Below, piece by piece: positions 32,272 through 41,076 of a stretch of DNA of 64,000 nt. Numbering within the stretch: position 1 is the first letter of the stretch; every line of letters starts with the position of its first letter. The notes beneath the pieces are model-generated. The model saw only the letters and a program-made list of their open reading frames with translations, was not told where the DNA came from and did not search any database. The position numbers and the translations under genes are program-made. The stretch is taken from positions 81,036-145,035 of the forward strand of contig CALXDD010000003.1 of NCBI GenBank assembly GCA_944386985.1, given 5' to 3'. This DNA comes from an uncultured Oscillospiraceae bacterium. Lineage in GTDB: Bacteria; Bacillota; Clostridia; Oscillospirales; Oscillospiraceae.

Positions 32272-34092
32272 TTATCCTTCAATGAGGTCCAGCAGCGCCT
32301 CGCCGCTGATCTCCTCCACATTATATCGTCCCATGCCATAGAGGCACTGGGGAAGGCCCTTGACAAGGACGTTGGTCCTTGCCTCGGTGGTGAAGGTGGC
32401 CTTCAGGCCGAGCTCACGGCAGAGGGCCTGGCTCAGGGTGGTGTAGTCCCCGTTGGGGTAGGCCATGGCCGTTACCGGTTCCCCAACCCCCTCCAGGATC
32501 TCCGACATGGACCGCTCCATATCCGAGAGGAAGGCTGCCATGTAGTCCTCCTCCGATTCCCCCTTCAGGGGCACCGCAGAGGTGCGGGCGGGGGATTCGT
32601 CCAACTGAGCGGACTGGTGCATGTCGTAGGTGTGGCTCTGGATGGAAATGACTCCGCTCTCCGCCATCTCCCGGGCTTCTTCATAGGAGAAGTGTGGGGT
32701 GATGGCCGTGCCGGTGTCCTTGTAGGTGTCCTTTCCCACAGACACACCAATGGTGAAAATCACCGCCTGCATATCGTATTTTTCCAGAACAGGCCAGGCG
32801 ATGGTGTAGTTGCTCTCATACCCGTCGTCAAAGGTGATGAGGATGGGCTTCTCCGGCAGGGGGGTGCCCTCCTCCACATAGGCGTAGAGGTCTTCGAGGC
32901 CCACGGCGGTGTACCCGGCCTCGCTGAGGGCGGCCATCTGCTCTTCAAAGCAGGCCGCCGAGATGGTGACGCCGCCGTCCCCCTCCTCCGCAATGTGGTG
33001 GTACATGAGAACGGGAACCTCACAGGTGTAGCCGCTGTCATCGAGACCGCCTGTGCGGTTTGTAAGCGTTTTCACATGGTCTGCCGCATTCTCCGCCGTC
33101 ACATAGGCTCCGAAGTCCTCCGGGATATAGACGCTGTCATCCCCGAACATCCTTGCCAGAGCCATGTCGCCCACGGCGTTGCGGAAATGGGTGGAATCAT
33201 AAAAGTACCGGGGCTCCCAGCTGACGGAACTGTAGGTGAAGTCCCAGTAGTCCGTCACCTCCGCCAGGGCGGTGTAAAAGGCCGCCAGATCCTCGTCGGT
33301 GAAGGTGTTGAGATACTCCCCGTACACCGGGGCGCAGACCACATAGAGGTCCACCCCCGCCGCTTCACACATGTCCCGGATGGCGGCCACGCTCTCCATG
33401 GTGGTTTCGATCTCCCCCATCCGGGCGGGGTAGACGGGATAGTCGGTGAATACCGGGTAGGCCTCGTAGTACCGGTCAAGATCTCCAATGTTCTCCACGT
33501 CCCGGGCCCGCTTGTCGTAGGCCCCGGTCTCCTCGTCAAAGACGTCGAAGGGCTGAGACAGCTCCGTATCCGCCGCCTTGTCCTTCAGCTTGTCCCAGGC
33601 GTAGTTGGGGTCCGCCAGCAGGTAGCCCCCGTAGAAGGTGAGGGGGTTCTCCCCGCTGACCTCCTCGTGAAGCTTCAATGTCAGCTGATCCTGGCCGGTG
33701 TCGTAGGTGACGCCGTTGTCCACATAGATATTGAGGACAATGTTGCGGACGGTACAGTTGTCCAGAAGCCACCGTACCGTCTCCTCCGCGTCCTTCATAT
33801 CCACCCCGTAGGAGATGGTGTTGTAGAAGGACGCGTCTAAATACTCGTTGAGGGCCTCCACCGGGTAGGAACTGGTGGAGCTGCACCCCACCAGATAGGA
33901 GTCATACTCCTGCCAGTGCTCCTTGAGGTAGGTGGTCTTGGCCACCCGGGGGTTCAGCGTCTCGCTGAAGGAGTACCAGGTCATGTGGCCGAAGACGCCA
34001 AAGGGGTCCACCACATAGTTCACCGCCATCAGCAGCAGGGGAAGGGACAAGAGGCATCCCAAAAACATGAATACCCATTTTTTTGACTGCAT
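32272..34092 (-). CDS. SGNH/DltD-like protein fused to a polysaccharide deacetylase domain
   Basis: A 606-residue membrane-anchored protein. An N-terminal helix (about residues 5-26) is followed by an SGNH-type domain (about 60-340): a candidate nucleophile in VGCSSTSS (about 68-75) and the DSTHFR block carrying the C-terminal Asp/His. From about 375 a NodB-type deacetylase domain follows, with VLMYHHI, the metal Asp pair in LITFDDGYES, and a SHTYDMH zinc motif. It is the last gene of the dlt-like operon, in the DltD position, 12 bases after the MBOAT gene. DltD completes D-alanylation outside the membrane; attaching a deacetylase suggests two linked wall modifications (inference). Confidence 0.88.
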   Translation of the reverse strand: MQSKKWVFMFLGCLLSLPLLLMAVNYVVDPFGVFGHMTWYSFSETLNPRVAKTTYLKEHWQEYDSYLVGCSSTSSYPVEALNEYLDASFYNTISYGVDMKDAEETVRWLLDNCTVRNIVLNIYVDNGVTYDTGQDQLTLKLHEEVSGENPLTFYGGYLLADPNYAWDKLKDKAADTELSQPFDVFDEETGAYDKRARDVENIGDLDRYYEAYPVFTDYPVYPARMGEIETTMESVAAIRDMCEAAGVDLYVVCAPVYGEYLNTFTDEDLAAFYTALAEVTDYWDFTYSSVSWEPRYFYDSTHFRNAVGDMALARMFGDDSVYIPEDFGAYVTAENAADHVKTLTNRTGGLDDSGYTCEVPVLMYHHIAEEGDGGVTISAACFEEQMAALSEAGYTAVGLEDLYAYVEEGTPLPEKPILITFDDGYESNYTIAWPVLEKYDMQAVIFTIGVSVGKDTYKDTGTAITPHFSYEEAREMAESGVISIQSHTYDMHQSAQLDESPARTSAVPLKGESEEDYMAAFLSDMERSMSEILEGVGEPVTAMAYPNGDYTTLSQALCRELGLKATFTTEARTNVLVKGLPQCLYGMGRYNVEEISGEALLDLIEG

Positions 34093-34104
34093 CTTCCGCC
34101 CTCC

Positions 34105-35664
34105 TTAAAACTGTGCGTAGATGAACTCCGCGGCTACATAGCCCTGGCCCACGGCGCCCAGCAGCACGATCACCAGAAGGGGTATCATCACCATGGCCCA
34201 CTGGACCACAGCGCTGCGCCCCTCCATCCACTTGCGGACGTGGCCGCCCTTCTCCTGGTACCACTCCACGGCGGTGACGACCACCATGCCGAGAGCCACG
34301 ACCCAGTAGTCGAAGGCGGTGAGGCCAAAGGAGAGGAGAGTGCCGTCGGTGAGGCTTTGAAGCTGGAAATCCGTCACCGTGGCCCGGATCATGGCAAGAG
34401 CCGTCAGGAGCCGGGGGGCCCGGGTCATGTACCGCCCCACAAAGACGATGAGGCTGGTACGGGCCATCTGGAAGAAGTGCCAGGCCTTGCCGTCCCAGCG
34501 GATGGGAATGCGCTCCCGGAGTTTTACAAAGGTGGGCTCCAAGAGAAGTCCCGCGGTGATGAGGCCGCCGTTATAGAAGCCGTAGGCGATATAGCGGAAG
34601 TTGGCCCCGTGCCAGATGCCGATGACGAAGTACACCACGAAGGTGGCCATAGAGGTGGCGAAGATCTTCCCCATGACGCCGCCGAAGTGCTTGCGGGCAA
34701 AGGAGCCCAGCTTCCGAAAGCCCTTGGACAGGGCGATGGGGTAGAACACATAGTCCCGCATCCAGGCCCCCAGAGTGATGTGCCAGCGCCGCCAGTACTC
34801 CGTGAGACTGAGGGCAAAGAGGGGGCGGCGGAAATTTTCCGCCATCTCAATGCCCAGCATCTGTCCCACGCCCCGGGTGATGTCGATGCCGCCGGAAAAG
34901 TCGCAGTAGAGCTGGATACTGTAGCCCAGCACCGCCGCTGCCATTATGGACCCGGAGTAGCCCCACACATCGGAGAAAACGGCGTTGACCATAACGCCGA
35001 TGCGCTCGGCGATGACCAGCTTCTTGAAATAGCCCCACATACACAGCTGGATGCCGTACTTCAGCTGGTCCCAGCTGAGCTTGTGTTCTCCTAAAAGCTG
35101 GGGTCCCAGCTGGTCATACCGGGCGATGGGGCCCTGGATGATCTGAGGGAAAAAGGACACAAACAGGGCATAGCGCCCCAGGTTCTCCTGGGGCGCGTAT
35201 TTTCCCCGATAGCAGTCGATGACATAGCTGATGGACTGGAAGGTGAAGAAAGATACCCCCAGGGGCATCAAAAGATCCGGCGCGGGCAGGTGAAGCCCGG
35301 AGGCGTTGTTGATCACCTCGGCGGTAAAGCTCCAGTATTTGAGGATATAGAGGAGTCCGAAGTTGAGAAGGCAGGCGGCCAGCACCACCTGCTTCTTTTT
35401 CCGGTCAAAGGCGGGTTTCCTTGCCTTCCGTTCCTCTGCGGGCAGGGCCTTCAGGCGGCTGTTGAGCGCCCCCAGAAGCCGCCCCGCCAGGTAGGTGGTG
35501 CAGGTAGTGATGAGAAGATACACCACCGTCTTTCCGCCGCCCCAGAGATAGAAGGCGTAGCTGGCCAAAAGCAGCAGCACCCACTGGAATTTCCGGGGGA
35601 CCAGATAGTAGAGCACCACCAGGACCCCCAGAAACACCAGAAATGTCAGGGATGTGAAGGACAT
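34105..35664 (-). CDS. MBOAT family O-acyltransferase (DltB-like)
   Basis: A 519-residue multi-pass protein of the membrane-bound O-acyltransferase family. It begins like DltB/AlgI (FTSLTFLVFLGVLVVLYYLVP) and carries the catalytic His in VIGIWHGANFRYI (about residue 330), with the RRWHITLGAWMRDYVFYP block before it. DltB moves D-Ala from carrier protein to the membrane exterior, and AlgI-type proteins O-acetylate. The adjacent carrier protein and adenylation enzyme favour a DltB-like role. It begins 3 bases after the carrier-protein gene. Confidence 0.9.
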   Translation of the reverse strand: MSFTSLTFLVFLGVLVVLYYLVPRKFQWVLLLLASYAFYLWGGGKTVVYLLITTCTTYLAGRLLGALNSRLKALPAEERKARKPAFDRKKKQVVLAACLLNFGLLYILKYWSFTAEVINNASGLHLPAPDLLMPLGVSFFTFQSISYVIDCYRGKYAPQENLGRYALFVSFFPQIIQGPIARYDQLGPQLLGEHKLSWDQLKYGIQLCMWGYFKKLVIAERIGVMVNAVFSDVWGYSGSIMAAAVLGYSIQLYCDFSGGIDITRGVGQMLGIEMAENFRRPLFALSLTEYWRRWHITLGAWMRDYVFYPIALSKGFRKLGSFARKHFGGVMGKIFATSMATFVVYFVIGIWHGANFRYIAYGFYNGGLITAGLLLEPTFVKLRERIPIRWDGKAWHFFQMARTSLIVFVGRYMTRAPRLLTALAMIRATVTDFQLQSLTDGTLLSFGLTAFDYWVVALGMVVVTAVEWYQEKGGHVRKWMEGRSAVVQWAMVMIPLLVIVLLGAVGQGYVAAEFIYAQF

Positions 35665-35667
35665 ACC

Positions 35668-35892
35668 TTATGCCTGAAGCCGCTGGATCAGCGCCAGCAT
35701 GGCGGCCACGGAGTTGAAGTTCTCCGGAACCAAGTCGTCTACGGAGATGGTGACGCCGTAGGTGTCCATAATGGCGGAGACAATGGTGACGATGTCCAGA
35801 GAGTCCAGAATTTCATCGTCGATCAGGGCCTCGGAACCGGCAAAATCGATGCCGGGGCAGGTCTCAGTCAAAAGCTGCAGCAATTCTTCCAT
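35668..35892 (-). CDS. Acyl/D-alanyl carrier protein (DltC-like)
   Basis: A 74-residue carrier protein from the ATG at 35892, which has AAAGGA upstream; a TTG two codons earlier is less likely. The phosphopantetheine site is Ser in LDSLDIVTIV (motif DSLD). The length and acidic four-helix pattern fit DltC. It would receive the activated amino acid from the adenylation enzyme two genes upstream and present it to the MBOAT protein. Confidence 0.9.
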   Translation of the reverse strand: MEELLQLLTETCPGIDFAGSEALIDDEILDSLDIVTIVSAIMDTYGVTISVDDLVPENFNSVAAMLALIQRLQA

Positions 35893-35894
35893 AG

Positions 35895-36668
35895 TCAATC
35901 ATCCTTTCTTATCAAAACGGCCGCGGTCCATCCGTCGGGACAAAAGCCGTTCTTCTCGTAAATGTGCCGGGGTGCGGCGTAATCCTCCCGGACCCACACC
36001 ACGCTCCCTTTCTCGCCGAACCGCCGGGTAAACTCCGCCGCAAGGCTCCCGGCCAGCCCCTCCCCCCGGTGACCTGGGTCCGCCGCCAGATGGCGCAGCT
36101 CCCAGCCCTTCCGATAAGGGGCGGCACGCAGCAGGGCAATGAGCCGCCCGCCCTCGTCCCGGCGGGTAAGGACCCGGCCCCCGGCGCAGTTCGCCGCCAG
36201 CTCCTCCAAGTCCGGGAGGCAGCCGGTGCGGGGATCGAAGCACCGCTGGAGAAGGTCCATAGCCTCCTCGGCATCCACCGCCTCCGGCGGCGGCAGAGCT
36301 TCGCCGGTCTCGCTGCCCGGCCGCTGCATCCGTATCCGGGTAGACTCCCGAACAAATCCCCAGGCTTGCCAGAGGTCGGCTGCCGCCGCGGTGTCCCGGG
36401 GGCGGCGAACGATCTCCGTAACCACCTGGCTGGGCCAGGGAAGATCCGGCGGGCAGCCGGGATCGTTGATATAGTAGTACATCCGCCAGAAACCCTCCCG
36501 CCTTCGGAAGAGGAGAAGGCCTCCCGCCCAGGGATGGGCGTAGAGGGTCCCGGCGGCCATCTCCCGGCGGAGCTCCTCTCCGCTGAGGGTACAGTTTGTC
36601 AGCATGCCCGGCCGCATACAGGCGGAGATGGCTGCGCTGAGGGCCGGATAGTCAACGACCTGTCTCAT
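35895..36668 (-). CDS. GNAT family N-acetyltransferase
   Basis: A 257-residue protein whose C-terminal half (about 135-255) is a GNAT domain: the acetyl-CoA loop lies in LAADPGHRGEGLAGSLA, followed by the VWVREDYAAPRHIYEKNGF end block. The N-terminal half looks like a second, degenerate GNAT fold. Its start overlaps the adenylation gene by 17 bases, and it ends 3 bases before the carrier protein, so it is an integral part of the operon. Standard dlt operons have no such gene. It could acylate the carrier-bound amino acid (inference). Confidence 0.87.
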   Translation of the reverse strand: MRQVVDYPALSAAISACMRPGMLTNCTLSGEELRREMAAGTLYAHPWAGGLLLFRRREGFWRMYYYINDPGCPPDLPWPSQVVTEIVRRPRDTAAAADLWQAWGFVRESTRIRMQRPGSETGEALPPPEAVDAEEAMDLLQRCFDPRTGCLPDLEELAANCAGGRVLTRRDEGGRLIALLRAAPYRKGWELRHLAADPGHRGEGLAGSLAAEFTRRFGEKGSVVWVREDYAAPRHIYEKNGFCPDGWTAAVLIRKDD

Positions 36669-38172
36669 GGAAATAGGCGTCCTTCAGCTTTACCCGGTCT
36701 ACCTTTCCGTTGGCGTTGTGGGGCAGGGCGTCCAGCTGGCGGAATACGTTGGGCTGCATATACTTGGGTACCAGGGTTTTGAGATGGCCCAGAATGGCGG
36801 CGGCGTCCGCTTCTCCGGCATAATAGCAGACGATGGCGTCCTGGGGAGCGTCAAAGAAGCAGATGGCGTCCTTCAGCGGGGCGAAGCTGGCCAGGGCCCG
36901 CTCGATCTCCCCCAACTCAATGCGGTAGCCCATGTGCTTGATCTGGCCGTCCTGCCGGGACTGGAATACCAGCAGCCCCTCCTCGTTTAAGAGGGCGATG
37001 TCGCCGGTGCGGTAGATCCGGTCGGGGTAGTGGGGGGTCAGGGGGTTTTGGATGAAGGAGGCGGCGGTTTTCTCCGGGTCACGGAAATAGCCGTGGGCCA
37101 GACCGGAGCCCCGGATGCAAATTTCTCCTGGGCTCCCCTGGGGCACCGGCCGCAGCTGCTCGTCCAACAAAAAGAGCTCCTTGTTGGCACAGGCGGAGCC
37201 GATGGGAATGGGCTCATAGTCCGCGAATTCCCGGTCCACCTTGTACCAGGCGGCGTCCACCGTAGTCTCCGTAGGGCCGTAGAGGTTGATATAGGCGACT
37301 TCCGGCAGGGCGGCACGCCAGATATTCAGGTCTCTTGCCAGCATGGCCTCGCCACCTGCCAGCACGGTCCGGAGATTTTCCGGGCGGTGCTCCGCCAGCA
37401 CGCCGGACGCTGCCACCAAGTGGAAAGCGGAGGTGGCCCACTGGAGGGCAGTGACCTTCTTCTGGTTGAGGCAGTCCACCAGGAGCTTGGGGAAGAGGAA
37501 CAGTTTTTTAGGCAAAATCTCACAGGTGGCCCCACATTTGAGAGTCATGTAGAGGTCCTTTACCGAGCCGTCAAAGTAGAAGGGGGCTTGATTGCCCAGC
37601 ACATCCATCTCGGTGAACTCCCCGGCCTCCGCCAGCCACTCCGCCAGATCCATGACGCCCCGGTGGTGGCAGACGATGCCCTTGGGCACGCCGGTGGAGC
37701 CGGAGGTGAAGATGATATACACCGGGTCCATATCCAGCACCGACGCCCGTCGCTGTGCCAGCAGCGCCGGGTCCTCCGGTTCTGTGAGGTGGGGGGTGAT
37801 GGGTTCCAGGGGGTATCGGTCCCGGAGCTGAGCCGCCAGCTTCTCGTCGCCCTCGCCGTAAAGAATCACCGGGGCCTCCAGCTGATCCAAAATAGCCTCC
37901 AGCCGCTTTCGGGGCATCTGGCCATCCAGCGGGACATAGCAGCAGCCGCACATGAGGGCAGCCATAAAGGCGATGGGGCTGCGGACGCCCCGCTCCACCA
38001 GCACAGCGATGGGGGTGCGGTTTTCCGGAGCCCGCCGGGCCAGCCAAGTGCCAAGGCGGCGGGCCTTATCCTCTAATTCCCGGAAAGTTACGGCGCTGTG
38101 CTCGTCGGCAAAGGCCACCTTATCCGGCAGCCGCCGGGCCGTGGCCTCCAAATATTCCACAACATTCCGCAT
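36652..38172 (-). CDS. Amino acid adenylation enzyme (DltA-like)
   Basis: A 506-residue adenylate-forming enzyme from the ATG at 38172 (AAAGGAAC upstream). Core motifs are IIFTSGSTGVPKG, LYGPTETTVDAAWY, YRTGD and the catalytic Lys in NGKVDRVKL near the end. DltA is about 500 residues and activates D-Ala onto DltC. Length, motif order and the neighbouring carrier and MBOAT genes support a DltA-like role. The exact amino acid is uncertain, as the operon differs from the classical dltABCD. It is the first gene of the operon. Confidence 0.88.
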   Translation of the reverse strand: MRNVVEYLEATARRLPDKVAFADEHSAVTFRELEDKARRLGTWLARRAPENRTPIAVLVERGVRSPIAFMAALMCGCCYVPLDGQMPRKRLEAILDQLEAPVILYGEGDEKLAAQLRDRYPLEPITPHLTEPEDPALLAQRRASVLDMDPVYIIFTSGSTGVPKGIVCHHRGVMDLAEWLAEAGEFTEMDVLGNQAPFYFDGSVKDLYMTLKCGATCEILPKKLFLFPKLLVDCLNQKKVTALQWATSAFHLVAASGVLAEHRPENLRTVLAGGEAMLARDLNIWRAALPEVAYINLYGPTETTVDAAWYKVDREFADYEPIPIGSACANKELFLLDEQLRPVPQGSPGEICIRGSGLAHGYFRDPEKTAASFIQNPLTPHYPDRIYRTGDIALLNEEGLLVFQSRQDGQIKHMGYRIELGEIERALASFAPLKDAICFFDAPQDAIVCYYAGEADAAAILGHLKTLVPKYMQPNVFRQLDALPHNANGKVDRVKLKDAYFHETGR

Positions 38173-38224
38173 GGTTTTGTTCCTTTCACAAAGCGGAGAG
38201 GGACTCCGCATAGAAATTCAGTTT

Positions 38225-38253
38225 AGTATATCACACCCGCCCCGGCATTGCAA
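38225..38253 (-). promoter_or_regulatory. Putative promoter of the dlt-like operon
   Basis: On the minus strand TTGCAA (38248-38253), 17 bp, TATACT (38225-38230), 53 bp before the DltA-like start codon. Confidence 0.5.
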
Positions 38254-38444
38254 GGCAAAAACGGCCCGGAATCGCCGTTTCTCCCCTCCTTTTAGGCCGC
38301 AACAGACAGCTGCTTGACTTTTTTTCATCTTCCGGGATATTCTCAGGGCAAGGCGAGGCAGGATGCCAATTTCAGAAAATCTCCGGCCGGCGGCTCCCTG
38401 AGCTTCCATCGACTCTCTGCTCCTTATACGCTCTTGCGGGGTGA

Positions 38445-38980
38445 TCAGGACAAGCTGCCGGACAGCAGAGCAGAGATGCGGCTGACAGCGAGCCGCACCT
38501 GGTCCGCACCGAATTCCCGGCGGTGCTCCATATAGGCGTAAAAGCCCCCCTGAATCTGGTAGGTCAGGAGAATATTGCAGGCCGCATTGTCCCGCAGTCC
38601 GGCCGCATCCGGTAGATCATGGCCTTGATCTCCCGCTCAATGCTGGTGGGCAGCACGGAAGCCTGGGAGCCGGAAAAGAGAATTTCGATGAGACTTTGCT
38701 GGGCGCAGAAGGCGTCGAACAGCTCCAGAACGAATCGCTCATGCTCCGAGGCAAATCGCTCGGGGTGGGTGATACTGCTGAGAATGCTCTGTACCACCTC
38801 CTGTTGAAGATGGTCCGAGAGGTCGTAGAGGTCGTGGTAGTGGAGGTAAAAGGTAGCTTTGCTGATCTCCGCCAGCTCGCACAGTTCCTTGACGGTAATC
38901 CGCTCCAGGGGTTTCCGGGCACGCAGCTGCAGAAAAGCGCTGCGGATGCTCCGCCTGGTTTTCTTTTCCCGCAGATCCAT
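38445..38980 (-). pseudogene. TetR/AcrR regulator interrupted by a single frameshift
   Basis: The intact frame (38564-38980) encodes a TetR helix-turn-helix domain (ELAEISKATFYLHYHDLYDL) but stops after 138 residues, short of the usual 180-200. From about 38610 another frame continues in protein-like sequence (NAACNILLTYQIQGGFYAYM, then SALLSGSLS) to TGA at 38445, as expected for a TetR C-terminus. Restoring one base near 38605-38615 would give a protein of about 178 residues. It could be a real pseudogene or a sequencing error. It is divergent from glgB and upstream of the dlt-like operon. Confidence 0.75.
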
Positions 38981-39070
38981 AGGCGTTCTCCTTGACAGTT
39001 TTCGTGATATGTCCAGTAGTGTACGGCGGCGCAGTATTGCAGATGGCGCCGCGAGTTCTGATTCGGTAAA

Positions 39071-39091
39071 CTGATTATAGTAAATTATCAG
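39071..39091. promoter_or_regulatory. Imperfect palindrome, possible TetR operator
   Basis: CTGATTATAGTAAATTATCAG is a 21-bp imperfect palindrome (7 of 10 pairs match) between the frameshifted tetR and glgB. AATTATCAGA occurs at 39083-39092 and again at 39101-39110, 18 bp apart, on one helical face if the spacing is near two turns. It is a candidate site for the TetR regulator. Confidence 0.35.
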
Positions 39092-39122
39092 ACCTTCGTC
39101 AATTATCAGAGGAGTGACAAGA

Positions 39123-40895
39123 ATGGATGTGTACGGCTTTTACACCGGCCAGGTTTTCGACGCCTATCGGGATCTGGGAGCGCACTGGACGGCGGAGGGG
39201 GTGGTGTTCCGCACCTTCGCGCCCTCCGCCCGGGAGATCCGCCTCCTTTGGCGGGACAGGGAGATCCCCATGGCAAAGGTGTGGGACGGGAATTTTTATG
39301 AGGCGACGGTGCCGGAGGGGGAGGAGGGGGAACCCTATGCTTTCCGCATCCTGGGCCAGGATGGCCGGTGGGTAGAGCACTGTGACCCCTACGGCTTCGG
39401 CATGGAACTGCGGCCTGCCCACCGCTCCCTTCTGCGGACCCTGGGGAGTTACCGGTTCCACGACGCGGCCTGGATGCGGCGGCGGACGGACTGCGTCAGC
39501 CGTCCGTTGAATATCTATGAACTCCACTTGGGCTCCTGGAGGACGCCGGAGGAGGGAAAGTGGTATCGCTACGACCAGCTGGCGGAGCCGCTGGCTGCGT
39601 ATCTTCAGGAGAGCGGCTACAACTATGTGGAGTTTCTGCCCCTCAGCGAACACCCCTGCGACGAGAGCTGGGGGTACCAGAATACCGGGTTCTTCGCCCC
39701 CACCAGCCGCTACGGCACAGCGGATGATTTAAAAAAGCTCATTGACCAGCTTCACCAGCATCAGATCGGGGTTATTTTAGATTTCGTTCCCGTCCACTTC
39801 GCTGTGGACGATTATGGCCTGGCCCGGTACGACGGCACCGCGCTCTACGAGTATCCTCACCGGGATGTGGAGGTCAGCGAATGGGGGAGTCACAATTTCA
39901 TGCACTCACGGGGAGAGGTCCGCAGTTTTCTCCAGTCTGCCGCCCACTACTGGCTGGAAGAGTACCATTTTGACGGTCTTCGGATGGATGCCATCAGCCG
40001 TATCCTCTACTGGCAGGGAGACGAGCGGCGGGGAGTCAACGGCAACGGTGTGGAGTTCCTCAAGAACATGAATCGGGGACTGAAGGAGCGGCACCCGGAC
40101 TGTATTCTGGCGGCGGAGGACTCCACCAATTTCCCCAAGGTCACCGCCCCGGTGGACCAGGGGGGACTGGGCTTTGATTACAAATGGGACCTGGGGTGGA
40201 TGCACGACACGCTCTCCTACTTCCAGACGGCCCCCGCCTACCGGTCGGAGAACTACCACAAGCTGACCTTTTCCATGATGTACTTTCCCAACGAACGGTA
40301 TCTTCTGCCGCTCAGTCACGATGAGGTGGTCCACGGCAAGGCCACCATCCTCCAGAAGATGAACGGGCAATATGAGGGAAAGTTCCCTCAGGCACGGGCC
40401 ATGTATCTCTATATGATGGTGCACCCGGGGAAGAAGCTGAACTTCATGGGCAATGAATTTGGACAGCTGCGGGAGTGGGATGAGAAGCGGGAGCAGGACT
40501 GGATGCTGCGGAAATACCCTGTCCACGACGGATTTTACCACTTTATGGCCCGGCTCAATCAGCTGTACCTCAAACACCCGGCCTTGTGGAAGAAGGACTA
40601 TGACCCGGAGGGCTTCACCTGGCTGGACTGCCACGAGGAGGCGCAGTGTATCTATGCCATAGAGCGGACCGGCGGCGGAGAGCAGCTGGCGGCGGTGCTC
40701 CACTTTGGGGACGAGCCAAGGGAGTACGAACTGCCTTTGCCTGGGGTGAAGAAAGTGGAGACCCTGCTGGACAGCGACTGGCAGTGCTTTGGCGGCGGGA
40801 CGCCGGAGGGGGAAAAGCGGTGTGCGCTCAAGAAGGGGGTTCTCCGCTGTGGACTGCCACCCTTCTCCGCTGTCCTCCTGAAACTGGAGCGGTAG
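39123..40895 (+). CDS. glgB: 1,4-alpha-glucan branching enzyme
   Basis: A 590-residue GH13 enzyme from ATG 39123, with AGAGGAG upstream; a GTG at 39114 overlaps that site. It has an N-terminal CBM48-like domain (about residues 20-105) and a catalytic barrel with the nucleophile Asp in DGLRMDAISRILY, acid/base Glu in LAAEDSTNFP and transition-state Asp in LPLSHDEVVHGK. It makes alpha-1,6 branches in glycogen. Other glg genes are not in the window, so it is isolated here. Slightly short for the family because the N1 domain of long GlgB proteins is missing. Confidence 0.94.
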   Translation: MDVYGFYTGQVFDAYRDLGAHWTAEGVVFRTFAPSAREIRLLWRDREIPMAKVWDGNFYEATVPEGEEGEPYAFRILGQDGRWVEHCDPYGFGMELRPAHRSLLRTLGSYRFHDAAWMRRRTDCVSRPLNIYELHLGSWRTPEEGKWYRYDQLAEPLAAYLQESGYNYVEFLPLSEHPCDESWGYQNTGFFAPTSRYGTADDLKKLIDQLHQHQIGVILDFVPVHFAVDDYGLARYDGTALYEYPHRDVEVSEWGSHNFMHSRGEVRSFLQSAAHYWLEEYHFDGLRMDAISRILYWQGDERRGVNGNGVEFLKNMNRGLKERHPDCILAAEDSTNFPKVTAPVDQGGLGFDYKWDLGWMHDTLSYFQTAPAYRSENYHKLTFSMMYFPNERYLLPLSHDEVVHGKATILQKMNGQYEGKFPQARAMYLYMMVHPGKKLNFMGNEFGQLREWDEKREQDWMLRKYPVHDGFYHFMARLNQLYLKHPALWKKDYDPEGFTWLDCHEEAQCIYAIERTGGGEQLAAVLHFGDEPREYELPLPGVKKVETLLDSDWQCFGGGTPEGEKRCALKKGVLRCGLPPFSAVLLKLER

Positions 40896-41018
40896 GGTGG
40901 AAGAGCGCTCAATTGCCGGAAAGGGCTCTTTTCTGTCCTCTGAAGAGGGGCGGGGGGTATTGTACACCATCAGGTGAGATAGGGCAGACAGTACAACGTC
41001 AGCAAGTATTCAACAGCA

Positions 41019-41060
41019 TAAGAAAAGATGCAGCGGTACTTACCGCTGCATCTTTTCTTA
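41019..41060. terminator. Bidirectional terminator between glgB and ade
   Basis: A 20-bp perfect stem (41019-41038 with 41041-41060) with a 2-base gap at the tip. It lies at the convergent ends of glgB and ade. Confidence 0.85.
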
Positions 41061-41076
41061 TACTCGTATACCTCTA

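Noticed and set aside
38992-38997. TTGACA upstream of glgB as a promoter
   Set aside because: No acceptable -10 element lies 16-18 bp downstream.
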